A stretch of DNA of 64,000 bases from Corallincola holothuriorum (GTDB taxonomy: Bacteria > Pseudomonadota > Gammaproteobacteria > Enterobacterales > Neiellaceae), in NCBI RefSeq assembly GCF_003336225.1, contig NZ_QPID01000007.1, positions 1 through 64,000 of the forward strand, in the 5' to 3' direction. Positions 26,938-34,905 of this stretch are shown here, piece by piece. How positions within the stretch are numbered: the stretch's first letter is position 1; each line of letters starts with the position of its first letter. The notes under the pieces are model-generated. The model did no database searches and was not told the DNA's origin. It worked only from the letters and a program-made list of their open reading frames with translations. Both the position numbers and the translations under genes were made by a program.

Positions 26938-27972
26938 TTAGAATTTGTGCTCAAGGCCGATGCCGAAGTAAGACTCGTCATCTTCCATATCGCCGCCAGC
27001 ATTTTCATACTCGGCGTCATCCCAATCACGCATCGTGTAGTAAGCGTATACTTTGGTTGGTTTGCCCAGCTTATAGTCAGCGCCGACACTGATAGCAGAA
27101 GCGTCGTTGCCTTCTGAGTATTTACCCGCGCCGTCAGCATCTTCCATCGTCTGGTATTGCGCTTTCAGTGTCCAAGCATCGATGGTGTAAGCAGCGCTCA
27201 GCATGAAGCCGGTCTGGTCTTCGCCGTTACCACCCCAATCTTTATCTTGCTCTTGGTTTTGCACAATAAAGCCTAACTTCAAGTCTTCCCACTTGTAGCC
27301 AACGGTTGCACGGATGATGTCCCAGCCGCCATCGACTTGAGAGTCCATTGCCAAACCAGCATACAGGTCAGATTTTTTCAGCTTCTTATCGCCATACGTG
27401 ATAGCAGAAGAGAAACCAAAGTTAGTGTCGCCGTTATCATCTTCCTGAGCACTGTTGTCTTCAGAAACAACGGTGAAACCTAACTGAAAATCATTAAACT
27501 TAGGTGTCTTATAGGAGATTGTGTCGCCTTCACGGTTTTCACCTTGGAACAAGGTTTTAATATCACCTTCAAGGTCACCGAAAACATCCACTTTGCCCTG
27601 CGACTGCTTGAGCATGGTGTCGTTACGGCCAATCACAGCTTCACCGAAGAAACCTTTCAAGCCAACGTACTGGTTACGTGACTTAAGGTTGTCATCACTA
27701 CTATTACCTGCGTTGTCGTCTGTCAGGTTAATTTGGAATTCGTACTTATAGATGGCCTGCAGGTCATCCATCAACTCAACGCCGCCCTTGATACCAAAAC
27801 GTGATGCGTTGCTCTTAACTTCCATTTCAGAACCGTCAGTGCCTTTATCGTCTGCAGCTTGAATGGAAACGTTAGCTTTACCATAAACAGTGACCGGAGC
27901 AACCGCGAATGCCGGAGCGGCAAACGCCATGGTCAAAGAAGCGGCAACAACAGTTTTCGCGAAGTGCTTCAT
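26938..27972 (-). CDS. Outer-membrane porin, paralogue, Pho-controlled
   Basis: 344 residues. The signal peptide ends at AFA (about residue 23), followed by VTVYGKANVSIQAADDKG. Strands, constriction loop (DTMLKQSQGKVDVFGDLEGD) and terminal LEHKF match the neighbouring porin, so the two arose by tandem duplication. The mature protein is rich in Asp and Glu. A strong Pho box lies 98 bases before the ATG. Confidence 0.92.
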   Translation of the reverse strand: MKHFAKTVVAASLTMAFAAPAFAVAPVTVYGKANVSIQAADDKGTDGSEMEVKSNASRFGIKGGVELMDDLQAIYKYEFQINLTDDNAGNSSDDNLKSRNQYVGLKGFFGEAVIGRNDTMLKQSQGKVDVFGDLEGDIKTLFQGENREGDTISYKTPKFNDFQLGFTVVSEDNSAQEDDNGDTNFGFSSAITYGDKKLKKSDLYAGLAMDSQVDGGWDIIRATVGYKWEDLKLGFIVQNQEQDKDWGGNGEDQTGFMLSAAYTIDAWTLKAQYQTMEDADGAGKYSEGNDASAISVGADYKLGKPTKVYAYYTMRDWDDAEYENAGGDMEDDESYFGIGLEHKF

Positions 27973-28069
27973 CGTAACTATCCCTTATAAAAAATTTGTT
28001 GGTTTCTCAAATTCCGAAAGCTCTTATCAAAGCCTTGGCTTCGGATGCGACAGAGTTTGTCAGGCAATT

Positions 28070-28087
28070 GTGACAGTTTGATGTCAG
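28070..28087 (-). promoter_or_regulatory. Pho box before the second porin
   Basis: Minus-strand CTGACATCAAACTGTCAC is close to the PhoB consensus. The hexamer 10 bases downstream (CAAACT) is a poor -10, so the exact promoter is uncertain. Two more CTGAC/CTGTC units follow out of the 11-base phase. Confidence 0.75.
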
Positions 28088-28224
28088 TCGTCACCATTTT
28101 GTTAAAACTAGTCAAGACAAATTAACGCGGTATAAATAAATTCATTTTTATGACTAATATCAAAACATTACTTTTATTGAATGCTGAATTGGGCAGGATA
28201 ATTCTGTCGCCATCGGAGCAATAA

Positions 28225-28395
28225 ATGACGGCTTGTTGCAAATTGAGAATAGTCACACGAGCAATAGCGCTGATAGGGGAACCGTTAGGCTGTATTGTCC
28301 TCGTTCGGGATAAAAGGCTGCAAGGGTTTGATCAACTAGCTGTTTTTAACATTCTTCCCTTGGCGAAACAGAGAATATTATCCACAATTGATTAA
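28225..28395 (+). CDS. Possible small protein upstream of the kinase, 56 aa
   Basis: An ATG with GGAG 7 bases upstream opens 56 codons (starts MTACCKLRIV, ends QRILSTID) and stops 36 bases before the kinase gene on the same strand. No family is recognised. The middle (AIALIGEPLGCIVLV) is mildly hydrophobic. The good ribosome binding site and position argue for a leader or small partner gene, but chance cannot be excluded. Confidence 0.35.
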   Translation: MTACCKLRIVTRAIALIGEPLGCIVLVRDKRLQGFDQLAVFNILPLAKQRILSTID

Positions 28396-28431
28396 ATAAG
28401 ATACGAGGACTCGTTTTCATTACTTTGGGCG

Positions 28432-30138
28432 ATGGATGTAGCCATGCAGATCAACAGTCTTTCCCGAAAACTTCTGCACCAAGTGCTTTCGATCTACTTC
28501 GTGTTAACTTTCTTGGTGACCTGCGGCCAGGTCGCCGTTGAATACTTCAATACCAAATCCTATATCACGGGCGAGCTGGAAACGATCCAAAAAACCTTTA
28601 GCGCCAGTTTGACCCGGGCGATCTGGGAACTGAACGTACAGCAAGCTCGCACTATCGCAGAGGGCCTTGTTGCTATGCCAATGATCGAAGGCGTCGTGAT
28701 AAGAGACGAAAGCGGAAAAGCGATGATTGAGATCGGCAGGCAACTAACAGCAAACGCGTTACCGCTCGCCGAACAACTGACTGCACCACAATTACAACAA
28801 GGCAGCCATGGGCTATTTGGCTTTACTTTCCCCCTTGTTTTTGAATTTTCAGGCCGTGCCACCCTGCTCGGGGATGTCACCATATACTCCAGCCGAGATG
28901 TGGTGATAGATCGAATTAAGGTCAGCCTTATCTTTCTGGTCGGCAACGCCCTGATAAAAACCCTTTTCTTAATATTCCTTGTCATGATGGTGTTTAATCG
29001 TCTTTTGACTCAACCTCTCTCCGAGCTGACTCAACAGATCAGCGATTTGGACTTAGAAGATATTGGTGCCGCTAAAGTAAAACTCAGTGGTGATGAAAAA
29101 AATGAACTGACCCTGTTAGAGGGCAGTTTCAATCAGATGATTGACCAACTTGCGGAATACAAAGAAGGGCTGGATTCGACGCAGAAAGAGCTGATCGACG
29201 CCAACCGGCAATTAGATGAACAAAATCTAAGATTGGAACAAGATGTTGCCAAAAAAACCTCCACACTAAGCCGCACTTTAGTTGAAGTCGACCGGCAAAA
29301 AAGTGAATTGGAACAGCATCAAGCTGCGCTGAAGCTGCAACAAGAGGAGCTGGCCGTTTCATTACAAGAGCTAAAAGCAACCCAGGCCCAGCTGGTTGAA
29401 TCAGAAAAAATGGCATCATTGGGTGGGTTAGTGGCAGGAGTCGCACACGAAATTAACACCCCTATTGGAGTGGGAGTTACCGCAGCATCCTACCTAGACG
29501 ACAGAGTTAAAGAGCTACAACAGCGTTTTAGCGACAAAACCTTAACACAAAGCAATCTAGCCGAATTTTTGACCGACGCTCAGCAAAGCACGCAGCTGCT
29601 CTCAACCAATCTCAACCGCGCAGCAGAACTGATCGCCAGCTTTAAACAGGTGGCTGTCGACCAAACCAGCGAGCTGATCCGGGATCTCAATCTAAAAAGC
29701 TATATCAACGAGGTCATAAAGTCACTGCAGCCCAAACTGAAACGGCAAGCGCCCCGTTTTCATATCAATTGTCCAGAAACCCTTGTGCTTCATTGCCGCG
29801 CGGGTGCGCTGTCACAGGTATTTACCAACCTCATCATGAATACTCTGATCCATGGATTCAATGACACTGGCAGCGGTGATATTTTTATCGATATCGCCAT
29901 GGTCGATGGGCAGGTACAAATTATCTATCGCGATTCAGGTACTGGCGTAGATCAGGAAAGCCTTCGCAAGCTATTCGATCCTTTCTTTACTACGCGCCGA
30001 GGACACGGCGGCAGTGGTTTGGGCACCCATATTCTTTATAACCTTATTACGCAATCGCTAAAAGGAAGCGTTCAGGCCACCAGCCCTCAGGGTGAGGGGC
30101 TAAGCTATACCATCACCCTCCCTATCAGCAGTGAATAG
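28432..30138 (+). CDS. Orphan membrane sensor histidine kinase
   Basis: 568 residues: TM1 about 15-37, a periplasmic sensor of about 125 residues with an RAIWELNVQQAR segment typical of this kinase subfamily, TM2 about 164-188, HAMP (about 189-245), a long coiled coil rich in Gln/Glu/Leu (about 245-325), and a kinase core with His339 in VAGVAHEINTPIG, Asn470 in MNTLIHG and GGSGLGTHILYNL. No receiver domain and no response regulator nearby, so its partner is elsewhere. Start could be ATG 28432 or 28444; neither has a strong ribosome binding site. Confidence 0.88.
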   Translation: MDVAMQINSLSRKLLHQVLSIYFVLTFLVTCGQVAVEYFNTKSYITGELETIQKTFSASLTRAIWELNVQQARTIAEGLVAMPMIEGVVIRDESGKAMIEIGRQLTANALPLAEQLTAPQLQQGSHGLFGFTFPLVFEFSGRATLLGDVTIYSSRDVVIDRIKVSLIFLVGNALIKTLFLIFLVMMVFNRLLTQPLSELTQQISDLDLEDIGAAKVKLSGDEKNELTLLEGSFNQMIDQLAEYKEGLDSTQKELIDANRQLDEQNLRLEQDVAKKTSTLSRTLVEVDRQKSELEQHQAALKLQQEELAVSLQELKATQAQLVESEKMASLGGLVAGVAHEINTPIGVGVTAASYLDDRVKELQQRFSDKTLTQSNLAEFLTDAQQSTQLLSTNLNRAAELIASFKQVAVDQTSELIRDLNLKSYINEVIKSLQPKLKRQAPRFHINCPETLVLHCRAGALSQVFTNLIMNTLIHGFNDTGSGDIFIDIAMVDGQVQIIYRDSGTGVDQESLRKLFDPFFTTRRGHGGSGLGTHILYNLITQSLKGSVQATSPQGEGLSYTITLPISSE

Positions 30139-30566
30139 CACGCCTTTTTGATAATCAGCGAGCTACCCGCTGTGGTGAACGATTTTGATAGGTATACGGG
30201 AAAGGAGGCTCGATTGGATTATGCGTCATATAAGTAGGTCTGCTAGCTATATCCAGCGACATCACAATTCAATGAGGTACGCCGATACGCACGCGGAATA
30301 AACAAGTGGGCTAACAAACAGCTATTTTTGCCCCACCCCTCAAACTGAGTCGTTTCACCTTGATGTAACGAACGAACAGTTTAAACACCACTTTAATACA
30401 TGACGAGTTCCAACTGGCGCGGCAGGCAGTTCAAGCAACCGAAATGATGTAGGTAAAGACACTGTTCAATTAGCAAAATAGACAACTAATGTAACAGTTT
30501 GTAGCTAGCACAGAGGCTTGCAATCGGTCACACTAGATTTAGATAGATTTATTCAGGAGAACGCTG
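30139..30566. other. Intergenic region before the glycine-zipper lipoprotein
   Basis: No gene is supported. An AAGGAGG sequence near 30203 is not followed by a frame longer than about 26 codons. The last 70 bases probably hold the promoter of the lipoprotein (TTGCAA near 30517 with TAGATT/TAGATA downstream), a weak match. Confidence 0.3.
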
Positions 30567-31205
30567 ATGCGTAAAATTCTCATTGTTGGTATGGCCACCT
30601 TGGTCACTTTCTTAGCGGGGTGTGCACCAAGCTCACAAACCGGTACCAGTTACAACCGAGAAGAAGCACGAAAAGTGCAACAGGTTCGCGTTGGTCAAGT
30701 CCTCGATGTTCAGGTGGTGAATATTGAAGGTACTAAATCAGGTGCAGGTGGCTTAGCCGGTGCTGCCGTAGGTGGTATCGCAGGTTCATCAGTTGGCGGT
30801 GGCAAAGGCAGCGATATCGCTGCTGTCGTCGGGGCAGTCGTTGGCGCAACCGTTGGCGCAATGGCGGAGGAATCATTAACCGCCAAGCAGGGTCATGAAT
30901 ACACCATACGTTTAGAGAGTGGCGATATTATCTCTGTGGTACAGGCATTTGACCCTGAAAAACCTGACGCTGTGGCATCCGGCGATTGGGTAAAGATATT
31001 GCAACAAGGCAGCTCTACCCGCGTCAATAAACTCGAGAACTACAGCAACTTCAAAGCCGACGGTTCGGGTGGCGGAGGCACCGCAGGCGGTTCAACCGGC
31101 GGGGGCACACCAACAACAGGTGACGATGCTGGGGGTGGCGATATCGGCGGCTCAAATCAAGATGCTAATAGCAGCACCACAGAGAAAGCATCAAACAACG
31201 GTTAA
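30567..31205 (+). CDS. Glycine-zipper outer-membrane lipoprotein
   Basis: 212 residues. The signal MRKILIVGMATLVTFLAGC gives a lipidated Cys19. Residues about 65-110 are a glycine-zipper helical hairpin (GAGGLAGAAVGGIAGSSVGG, VVGAVVGATVGAMA) as in SlyB/Pcp-type proteins. A small beta region follows (EYTIRLESGDIISVVQ). The last 50 residues are a low-complexity Gly/Ser/Thr/Asp tail. AGGAG precedes the ATG. Members of this class sit in the outer membrane and support envelope integrity; the exact role is unknown. Confidence 0.85.
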   Translation: MRKILIVGMATLVTFLAGCAPSSQTGTSYNREEARKVQQVRVGQVLDVQVVNIEGTKSGAGGLAGAAVGGIAGSSVGGGKGSDIAAVVGAVVGATVGAMAEESLTAKQGHEYTIRLESGDIISVVQAFDPEKPDAVASGDWVKILQQGSSTRVNKLENYSNFKADGSGGGGTAGGSTGGGTPTTGDDAGGGDIGGSNQDANSSTTEKASNNG

Positions 31206-31218
31206 GCAAATTTGTTAT

Positions 31219-31244
31219 CATGCGGCAGCATTGACTGCCGCATG
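31219..31244. other. Perfect 10-base hairpin without T run
   Basis: CATGCGGCAG and CTGCCGCATG pair perfectly around the loop CATTGA in the 50-base gap between the lipoprotein gene and ycbL. There is no T tract, so it is more likely an RNA-stabilising or processing hairpin, or a protein site, than a terminator. Confidence 0.55.
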
Positions 31245-31255
31245 AGAAACCAATA

Positions 31256-31894
31256 ATGGCTCTAAAATACAAAACCATTCCTGTCACCCAATTTGCCCAA
31301 AACTGCACGCTACTCTGGTGCACCGATACCATGCAAGCAGCCCTCATTGACCCCGGTGGCGATGTACATCGTCTGTTAGAAGCAGTTAAAAACGAACATC
31401 TGACACTAAGCAAGGTATTGCTGACGCATGCCCATATCGATCATATTGGTGGCACTGCAACATTGACTCAAACCAGCGGTCTTCCCATTGAAGGCCCCCA
31501 CCTGGATGACAAATTCTGGATCGATTCACTACCGCAACAAAGTCAGATGTTTGGCTTTGCCAAGGTTGATACATTCGAGCCCAATAGATGGTTGGACGAT
31601 GGCGACACCGTCACCGTCGGCAATGAAACCTTAAAAGTCCTACATTGCCCAGGGCATACACCGGGACATATCGTTTTTTACCATGAGCCTAGCGCCACCG
31701 CTTGGGTCGGTGATGTGTTGTTTCGTGGCAGCATTGGCAGAACTGATTTTCCGAAAGGGGATCTTCCGACCCTCCTCGCCTCAATTAAGCAAAAGCTGTT
31801 GCCCTTGGGTGATGATATCCGTTTTGTTCCCGGTCATGGGCCTGAATCAACCTTTGGCGAAGAACGCCGGACAAATCAATTTGTGCGAGGCTGA
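31256..31894 (+). CDS. ycbL: MBL-fold hydrolase YcbL (glyoxalase II-like)
   Basis: 212 residues, closely matching E. coli YcbL from KTIPVTQFAQNCTLLWC to the end. Metal ligands are in THAHIDHIGG, HCPGHTPGH, the Asp of WVGDVLF and the His of PGHGPES. YcbL is a type II glyoxalase that hydrolyses S-D-lactoylglutathione, with one or two metal ions, in the cytoplasm. The family lacks the C-terminal substrate-binding domain of GloB, and so does this protein. ATG at 31256. Confidence 0.92.
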   Translation: MALKYKTIPVTQFAQNCTLLWCTDTMQAALIDPGGDVHRLLEAVKNEHLTLSKVLLTHAHIDHIGGTATLTQTSGLPIEGPHLDDKFWIDSLPQQSQMFGFAKVDTFEPNRWLDDGDTVTVGNETLKVLHCPGHTPGHIVFYHEPSATAWVGDVLFRGSIGRTDFPKGDLPTLLASIKQKLLPLGDDIRFVPGHGPESTFGEERRTNQFVRG

Positions 31895-31969
31895 GCCTTG
31901 CTGAACTGGCATTGCTGTGGCTCAATAAGCCCCGTTTTTTAATACAAGCCTTTCTGAATTGGAATAACT

Positions 31970-32887
31970 ATGTGGTTTAAAAACCTGCGTATATATCGAT
32001 TCAGCCGCCCTTGCGAGCTGAATGAAGAATCACTGGAAAAAGCCCTGGCCGAATTTGCCTTCACTCCATGTGGCAGCCAGGACCGGCAACAGTTAGGCTG
32101 GGTTGCGCCTTTAGGCCGTCACGGTCACACCCTATTGCACGCTGCCAGCGGTAACCTGTTGCTATGTATGCGCAGGGAAGAACGCGTACTGCCGTCTGCG
32201 GTCGTCAAAGAAGCACTGGATAGCAAAGTCGCCGAGATAGAGGAAGCACAAGGACGCCCAGTCCCACGCAAAGAGCAGCAGACACTCAAAGAAGAGATTG
32301 AGATGCAACTGCTGCCCCGCGCCTTTACTCGGAGTCAAAAGACGTTTGCCTATGTCTCACCGCAAGAGAATCTACTGATTGTCGACGCCTCCAGTGCCGG
32401 TAAAGCCGATGAACTGGTATCGCTTCTGCGTAAGACGGTCGGCTCATTGCCCGTCGTCCCTCTAGCCAGCAACACCAATCCCGCCGCCTGCATGACAGAT
32501 TGGGTGAAAAATGGCCCGATGCCAACAGGCTTTAGCCTGCTTGAAGAAGCAGAGCTAAGAGATACCCAGGAAGATGGCGGGGTTATCCGCTGTAAGCAAC
32601 AAGATCTAACCAGCGACGAGATATTCGCTCATCTCGAAGCGGGCAAGATGGTCACTAAGTTAGCTGTCGATTGGCGCGAACGCCTGACTTGCCTGCTAGA
32701 GCAAGAGTTAGTGATAAAACGACTCAAGTTCAATGACCTATTGCGAGAAGAGAGCGGCAACAGCGACGATGTAGATGCTGCAGCTAAATTTGATGCCGAC
32801 TTCTTATTAATGTGTGGGGAACTGGCAAACTTTATTCCTGAGTTGCTGGAAGCACTGGGTGGCGAACAAAGCGACGACACCGAATAG
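31970..32887 (+). CDS. rdgC: Recombination-associated protein RdgC
   Basis: 305 residues, the normal RdgC size, beginning MWFKNLRIYRFSRP and with the GWVAPLGRHG and LPRAFTRSQKTFAYV segments typical of the family. RdgC forms a ring dimer that binds double-stranded DNA and limits RecA. A strong terminator follows, so it ends its transcript. Confidence 0.96.
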   Translation: MWFKNLRIYRFSRPCELNEESLEKALAEFAFTPCGSQDRQQLGWVAPLGRHGHTLLHAASGNLLLCMRREERVLPSAVVKEALDSKVAEIEEAQGRPVPRKEQQTLKEEIEMQLLPRAFTRSQKTFAYVSPQENLLIVDASSAGKADELVSLLRKTVGSLPVVPLASNTNPAACMTDWVKNGPMPTGFSLLEEAELRDTQEDGGVIRCKQQDLTSDEIFAHLEAGKMVTKLAVDWRERLTCLLEQELVIKRLKFNDLLREESGNSDDVDAAAKFDADFLLMCGELANFIPELLEALGGEQSDDTE

Positions 32888-32911
32888 TCATAACGCCCTG
32901 CGTTAGACAAT

Positions 32912-32940
32912 AAAAAACGCGCTGAACAGCGCGTTTTTTT
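32912..32940 (+). terminator. Terminator after rdgC
   Basis: CGCGCT / AGCGCG stem with GAAC loop, six As before and seven Ts after, 24 bases past the rdgC stop. It could also serve the convergent HDOD gene. Confidence 0.9.
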
Positions 32941-32960
32941 ATTGTCACCAAGAACAGTAG

Positions 32961-33806
32961 TTAAGCGCTGAACGCTTCCTGTGTTTCAGCAAAACGCTCT
33001 TTAAACTCGTCAGTATCAAATAGCTCCAGCGATTCGATCACCCCTTTTTCCAAATAGGGCTGTAACAAATCGGCCTGCGCTTTACCCTGCCCTAACAAGC
33101 CAGCATAAACTGCGCCTATACGGATAAAGTCTATATAATCAACGCTCTTCGGCTCGTAATCATCCGCATTCCATTTGGCGATAGCGATGGCGAATGACTT
33201 ATCAAAGTCCCACTTCTTAATGATGGCGACACCGATGTGCTTAGTTAACTTACGGATCGCCTGATCGAGAAAACCACGGTTCGCTAAATCGGAAGCGTTT
33301 TTCTCCGCTTCCGCCAAGATAGGCAAAATACCAATATTGTGGACAAGCCCCATCAGACAGAGAGTATCGCTCTCCAATGCCGTGCCCGGGTGCTTAAGCT
33401 TATAAGCGGCAAAGATAGCACCAGCGGCACTGGCGACATCAACCGAGTCACACCAAGCGCGATCAAAGTAATCAAACACCACGTCGTTCTGACAAATAAA
33501 CATCTGCTTCATCGCCATCGATGTTGCAGTATTCTTCACCTGCTCCAAACCAATGCGATTCACCGCAGCATTTAGATTCGTTACTTTCACCGCTCGAGCA
33601 TAAAACGCACTGTTAGCAATACGGATCATGCTCGCAGTTAACGCTGGGTCTTTAGCGATCTCATCTGTAATGCTGTGTAAGCTCGCTTCAGGGTTATCAA
33701 CCGCATCACGCACGCGCAACGCGATCTCTGGTAGCGTCGGTAGCACCAGTGCGTCAGTTTTAATCTGCTCAAGCAGGTTGTCTAACAAAGTATTTTCGGA
33801 CGACAT
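32961..33806 (-). CDS. HDOD-domain signalling protein (copy 1)
   Basis: 281 residues, almost all an HDOD domain, a degenerate relative of HD hydrolases. The start LVLPTLPEIALRVRDAVDNP is followed by KDPALTASMIRIANSAFY, then NRIGLEQVKNTA and LMGLVHNIGILPIL, where a full HD metal site is not retained. HDOD proteins act as output or adaptor modules in bacterial signalling rather than as known enzymes. It has the same length and layout as its neighbour (about half of the aligned residues look alike), showing tandem duplication. Confidence 0.88.
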   Translation of the reverse strand: MSSENTLLDNLLEQIKTDALVLPTLPEIALRVRDAVDNPEASLHSITDEIAKDPALTASMIRIANSAFYARAVKVTNLNAAVNRIGLEQVKNTATSMAMKQMFICQNDVVFDYFDRAWCDSVDVASAAGAIFAAYKLKHPGTALESDTLCLMGLVHNIGILPILAEAEKNASDLANRGFLDQAIRKLTKHIGVAIIKKWDFDKSFAIAIAKWNADDYEPKSVDYIDFIRIGAVYAGLLGQGKAQADLLQPYLEKGVIESLELFDTDEFKERFAETQEAFSA

Positions 33807-33860
33807 ATATAGTTCTCGAAATTCAGAAACTTAGCTAAGGAATGAAGATATACCTTAGTA

Positions 33861-34706
33861 CTATTCAAAAGCTGTTTTTATTTCACGGAAACGGGTCATG
33901 AACATCTCATGTTCAAACGGCGACTCACCCTCTTGGAAAATCCCTTTTTCAGCCGTCAGTTGCAGAATATTCTCCACTAACTTCTCATCCTTCGAAACCT
34001 TGGCATAGATTGCACCAACCCGCACGAAATCCAAATAGGAAATAGCGGTTGGCTGAACAGACATATCACGCCAATCACGTACTAACTGAGCAAACTCTTC
34101 ACCAAAGCCCCATTTTTTCATGATAGCGCCACCAATTCTGGCACCGAATCGAGCAATAGCACGATCTAAGAAGGTAGGATTAGCAAAAACGTCATCATGA
34201 CGCTGCGCTTCAGCTAAGATCGGCAACACCCCGATATTATGAATGAGTCCCATCAGCGTCAGAGTATCAGCCGACACAGTGCTACTACGATGGTCTTCAC
34301 GATAGTTCGCAAACACCGCCGTTGAAGCCGCAGCGACATCGACAGCTTGATGCCACGCTCGCTCAATATAAATACGAACAATGTCATTTTTGCAGACAAA
34401 CAACTGTTCCAGCGCCATGGCAATGGCAATGTTCTTAATCGCCCGCATGCCTATGCGATGCAGAGCCGCATTCAACGTCGACACATTAGCCGCTCGCGCA
34501 TAATGTGCGGTGTTAGCAATACGGATAAGGCGTAAACTTAGCGCAGGATCTTTACTCACCACATCGACTATCTGAGCCAATGTACTGTCAGGGTCATCAA
34601 CAGCATCACGCACCTGAATAGCCACTTCAGGCAATGAAGGTAACACCAATTCGTCATTTTCCAGCTGGGCTTCCAATATGTGAAACAGGGCTTCTTCTGC
34701 GGACAT
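33861..34706 (-). CDS. HDOD-domain signalling protein (copy 2)
   Basis: 281 residues and upstream paralogue of the previous gene, 54 bases away on the same strand. Shared landmarks are LVLPSLPEVAIQVRDAVDDP, KDPALSLRLIRIANTAHYAR, LHRIGMRAIKNIAIAM and LMGLIHNIGVLPILAEAQ. No added receiver, GGDEF or EAL domain in either copy. Both would be on one transcript from upstream of 34706. Confidence 0.88.
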   Translation of the reverse strand: MSAEEALFHILEAQLENDELVLPSLPEVAIQVRDAVDDPDSTLAQIVDVVSKDPALSLRLIRIANTAHYARAANVSTLNAALHRIGMRAIKNIAIAMALEQLFVCKNDIVRIYIERAWHQAVDVAAASTAVFANYREDHRSSTVSADTLTLMGLIHNIGVLPILAEAQRHDDVFANPTFLDRAIARFGARIGGAIMKKWGFGEEFAQLVRDWRDMSVQPTAISYLDFVRVGAIYAKVSKDEKLVENILQLTAEKGIFQEGESPFEHEMFMTRFREIKTAFE

Positions 34707-34905
34707 TCAAAGGTTCTCTATTCTTATTGAAACTGTTAGCCAAAGCTGATTTTGGCGCATGTTAACACAGCGATGACATCTGGGTTCGGGAGCTAATTCA
34801 CAGGATATGAAGGTGGTGATTATTTAACCAGCCGAGTTGCTGAAAATGCGCCTTAGGTGTAGAATTCGCCGCCCTAAACCGGTCATCACACGAGTTATTG
34901 CGCCC

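Noticed and set aside
30203-30299. Small gene after AAGGAGG near 30203
   Set aside because: The only ATG frame is 26 codons and too far from the motif; the nearer TTG frame stops after 7 codons.
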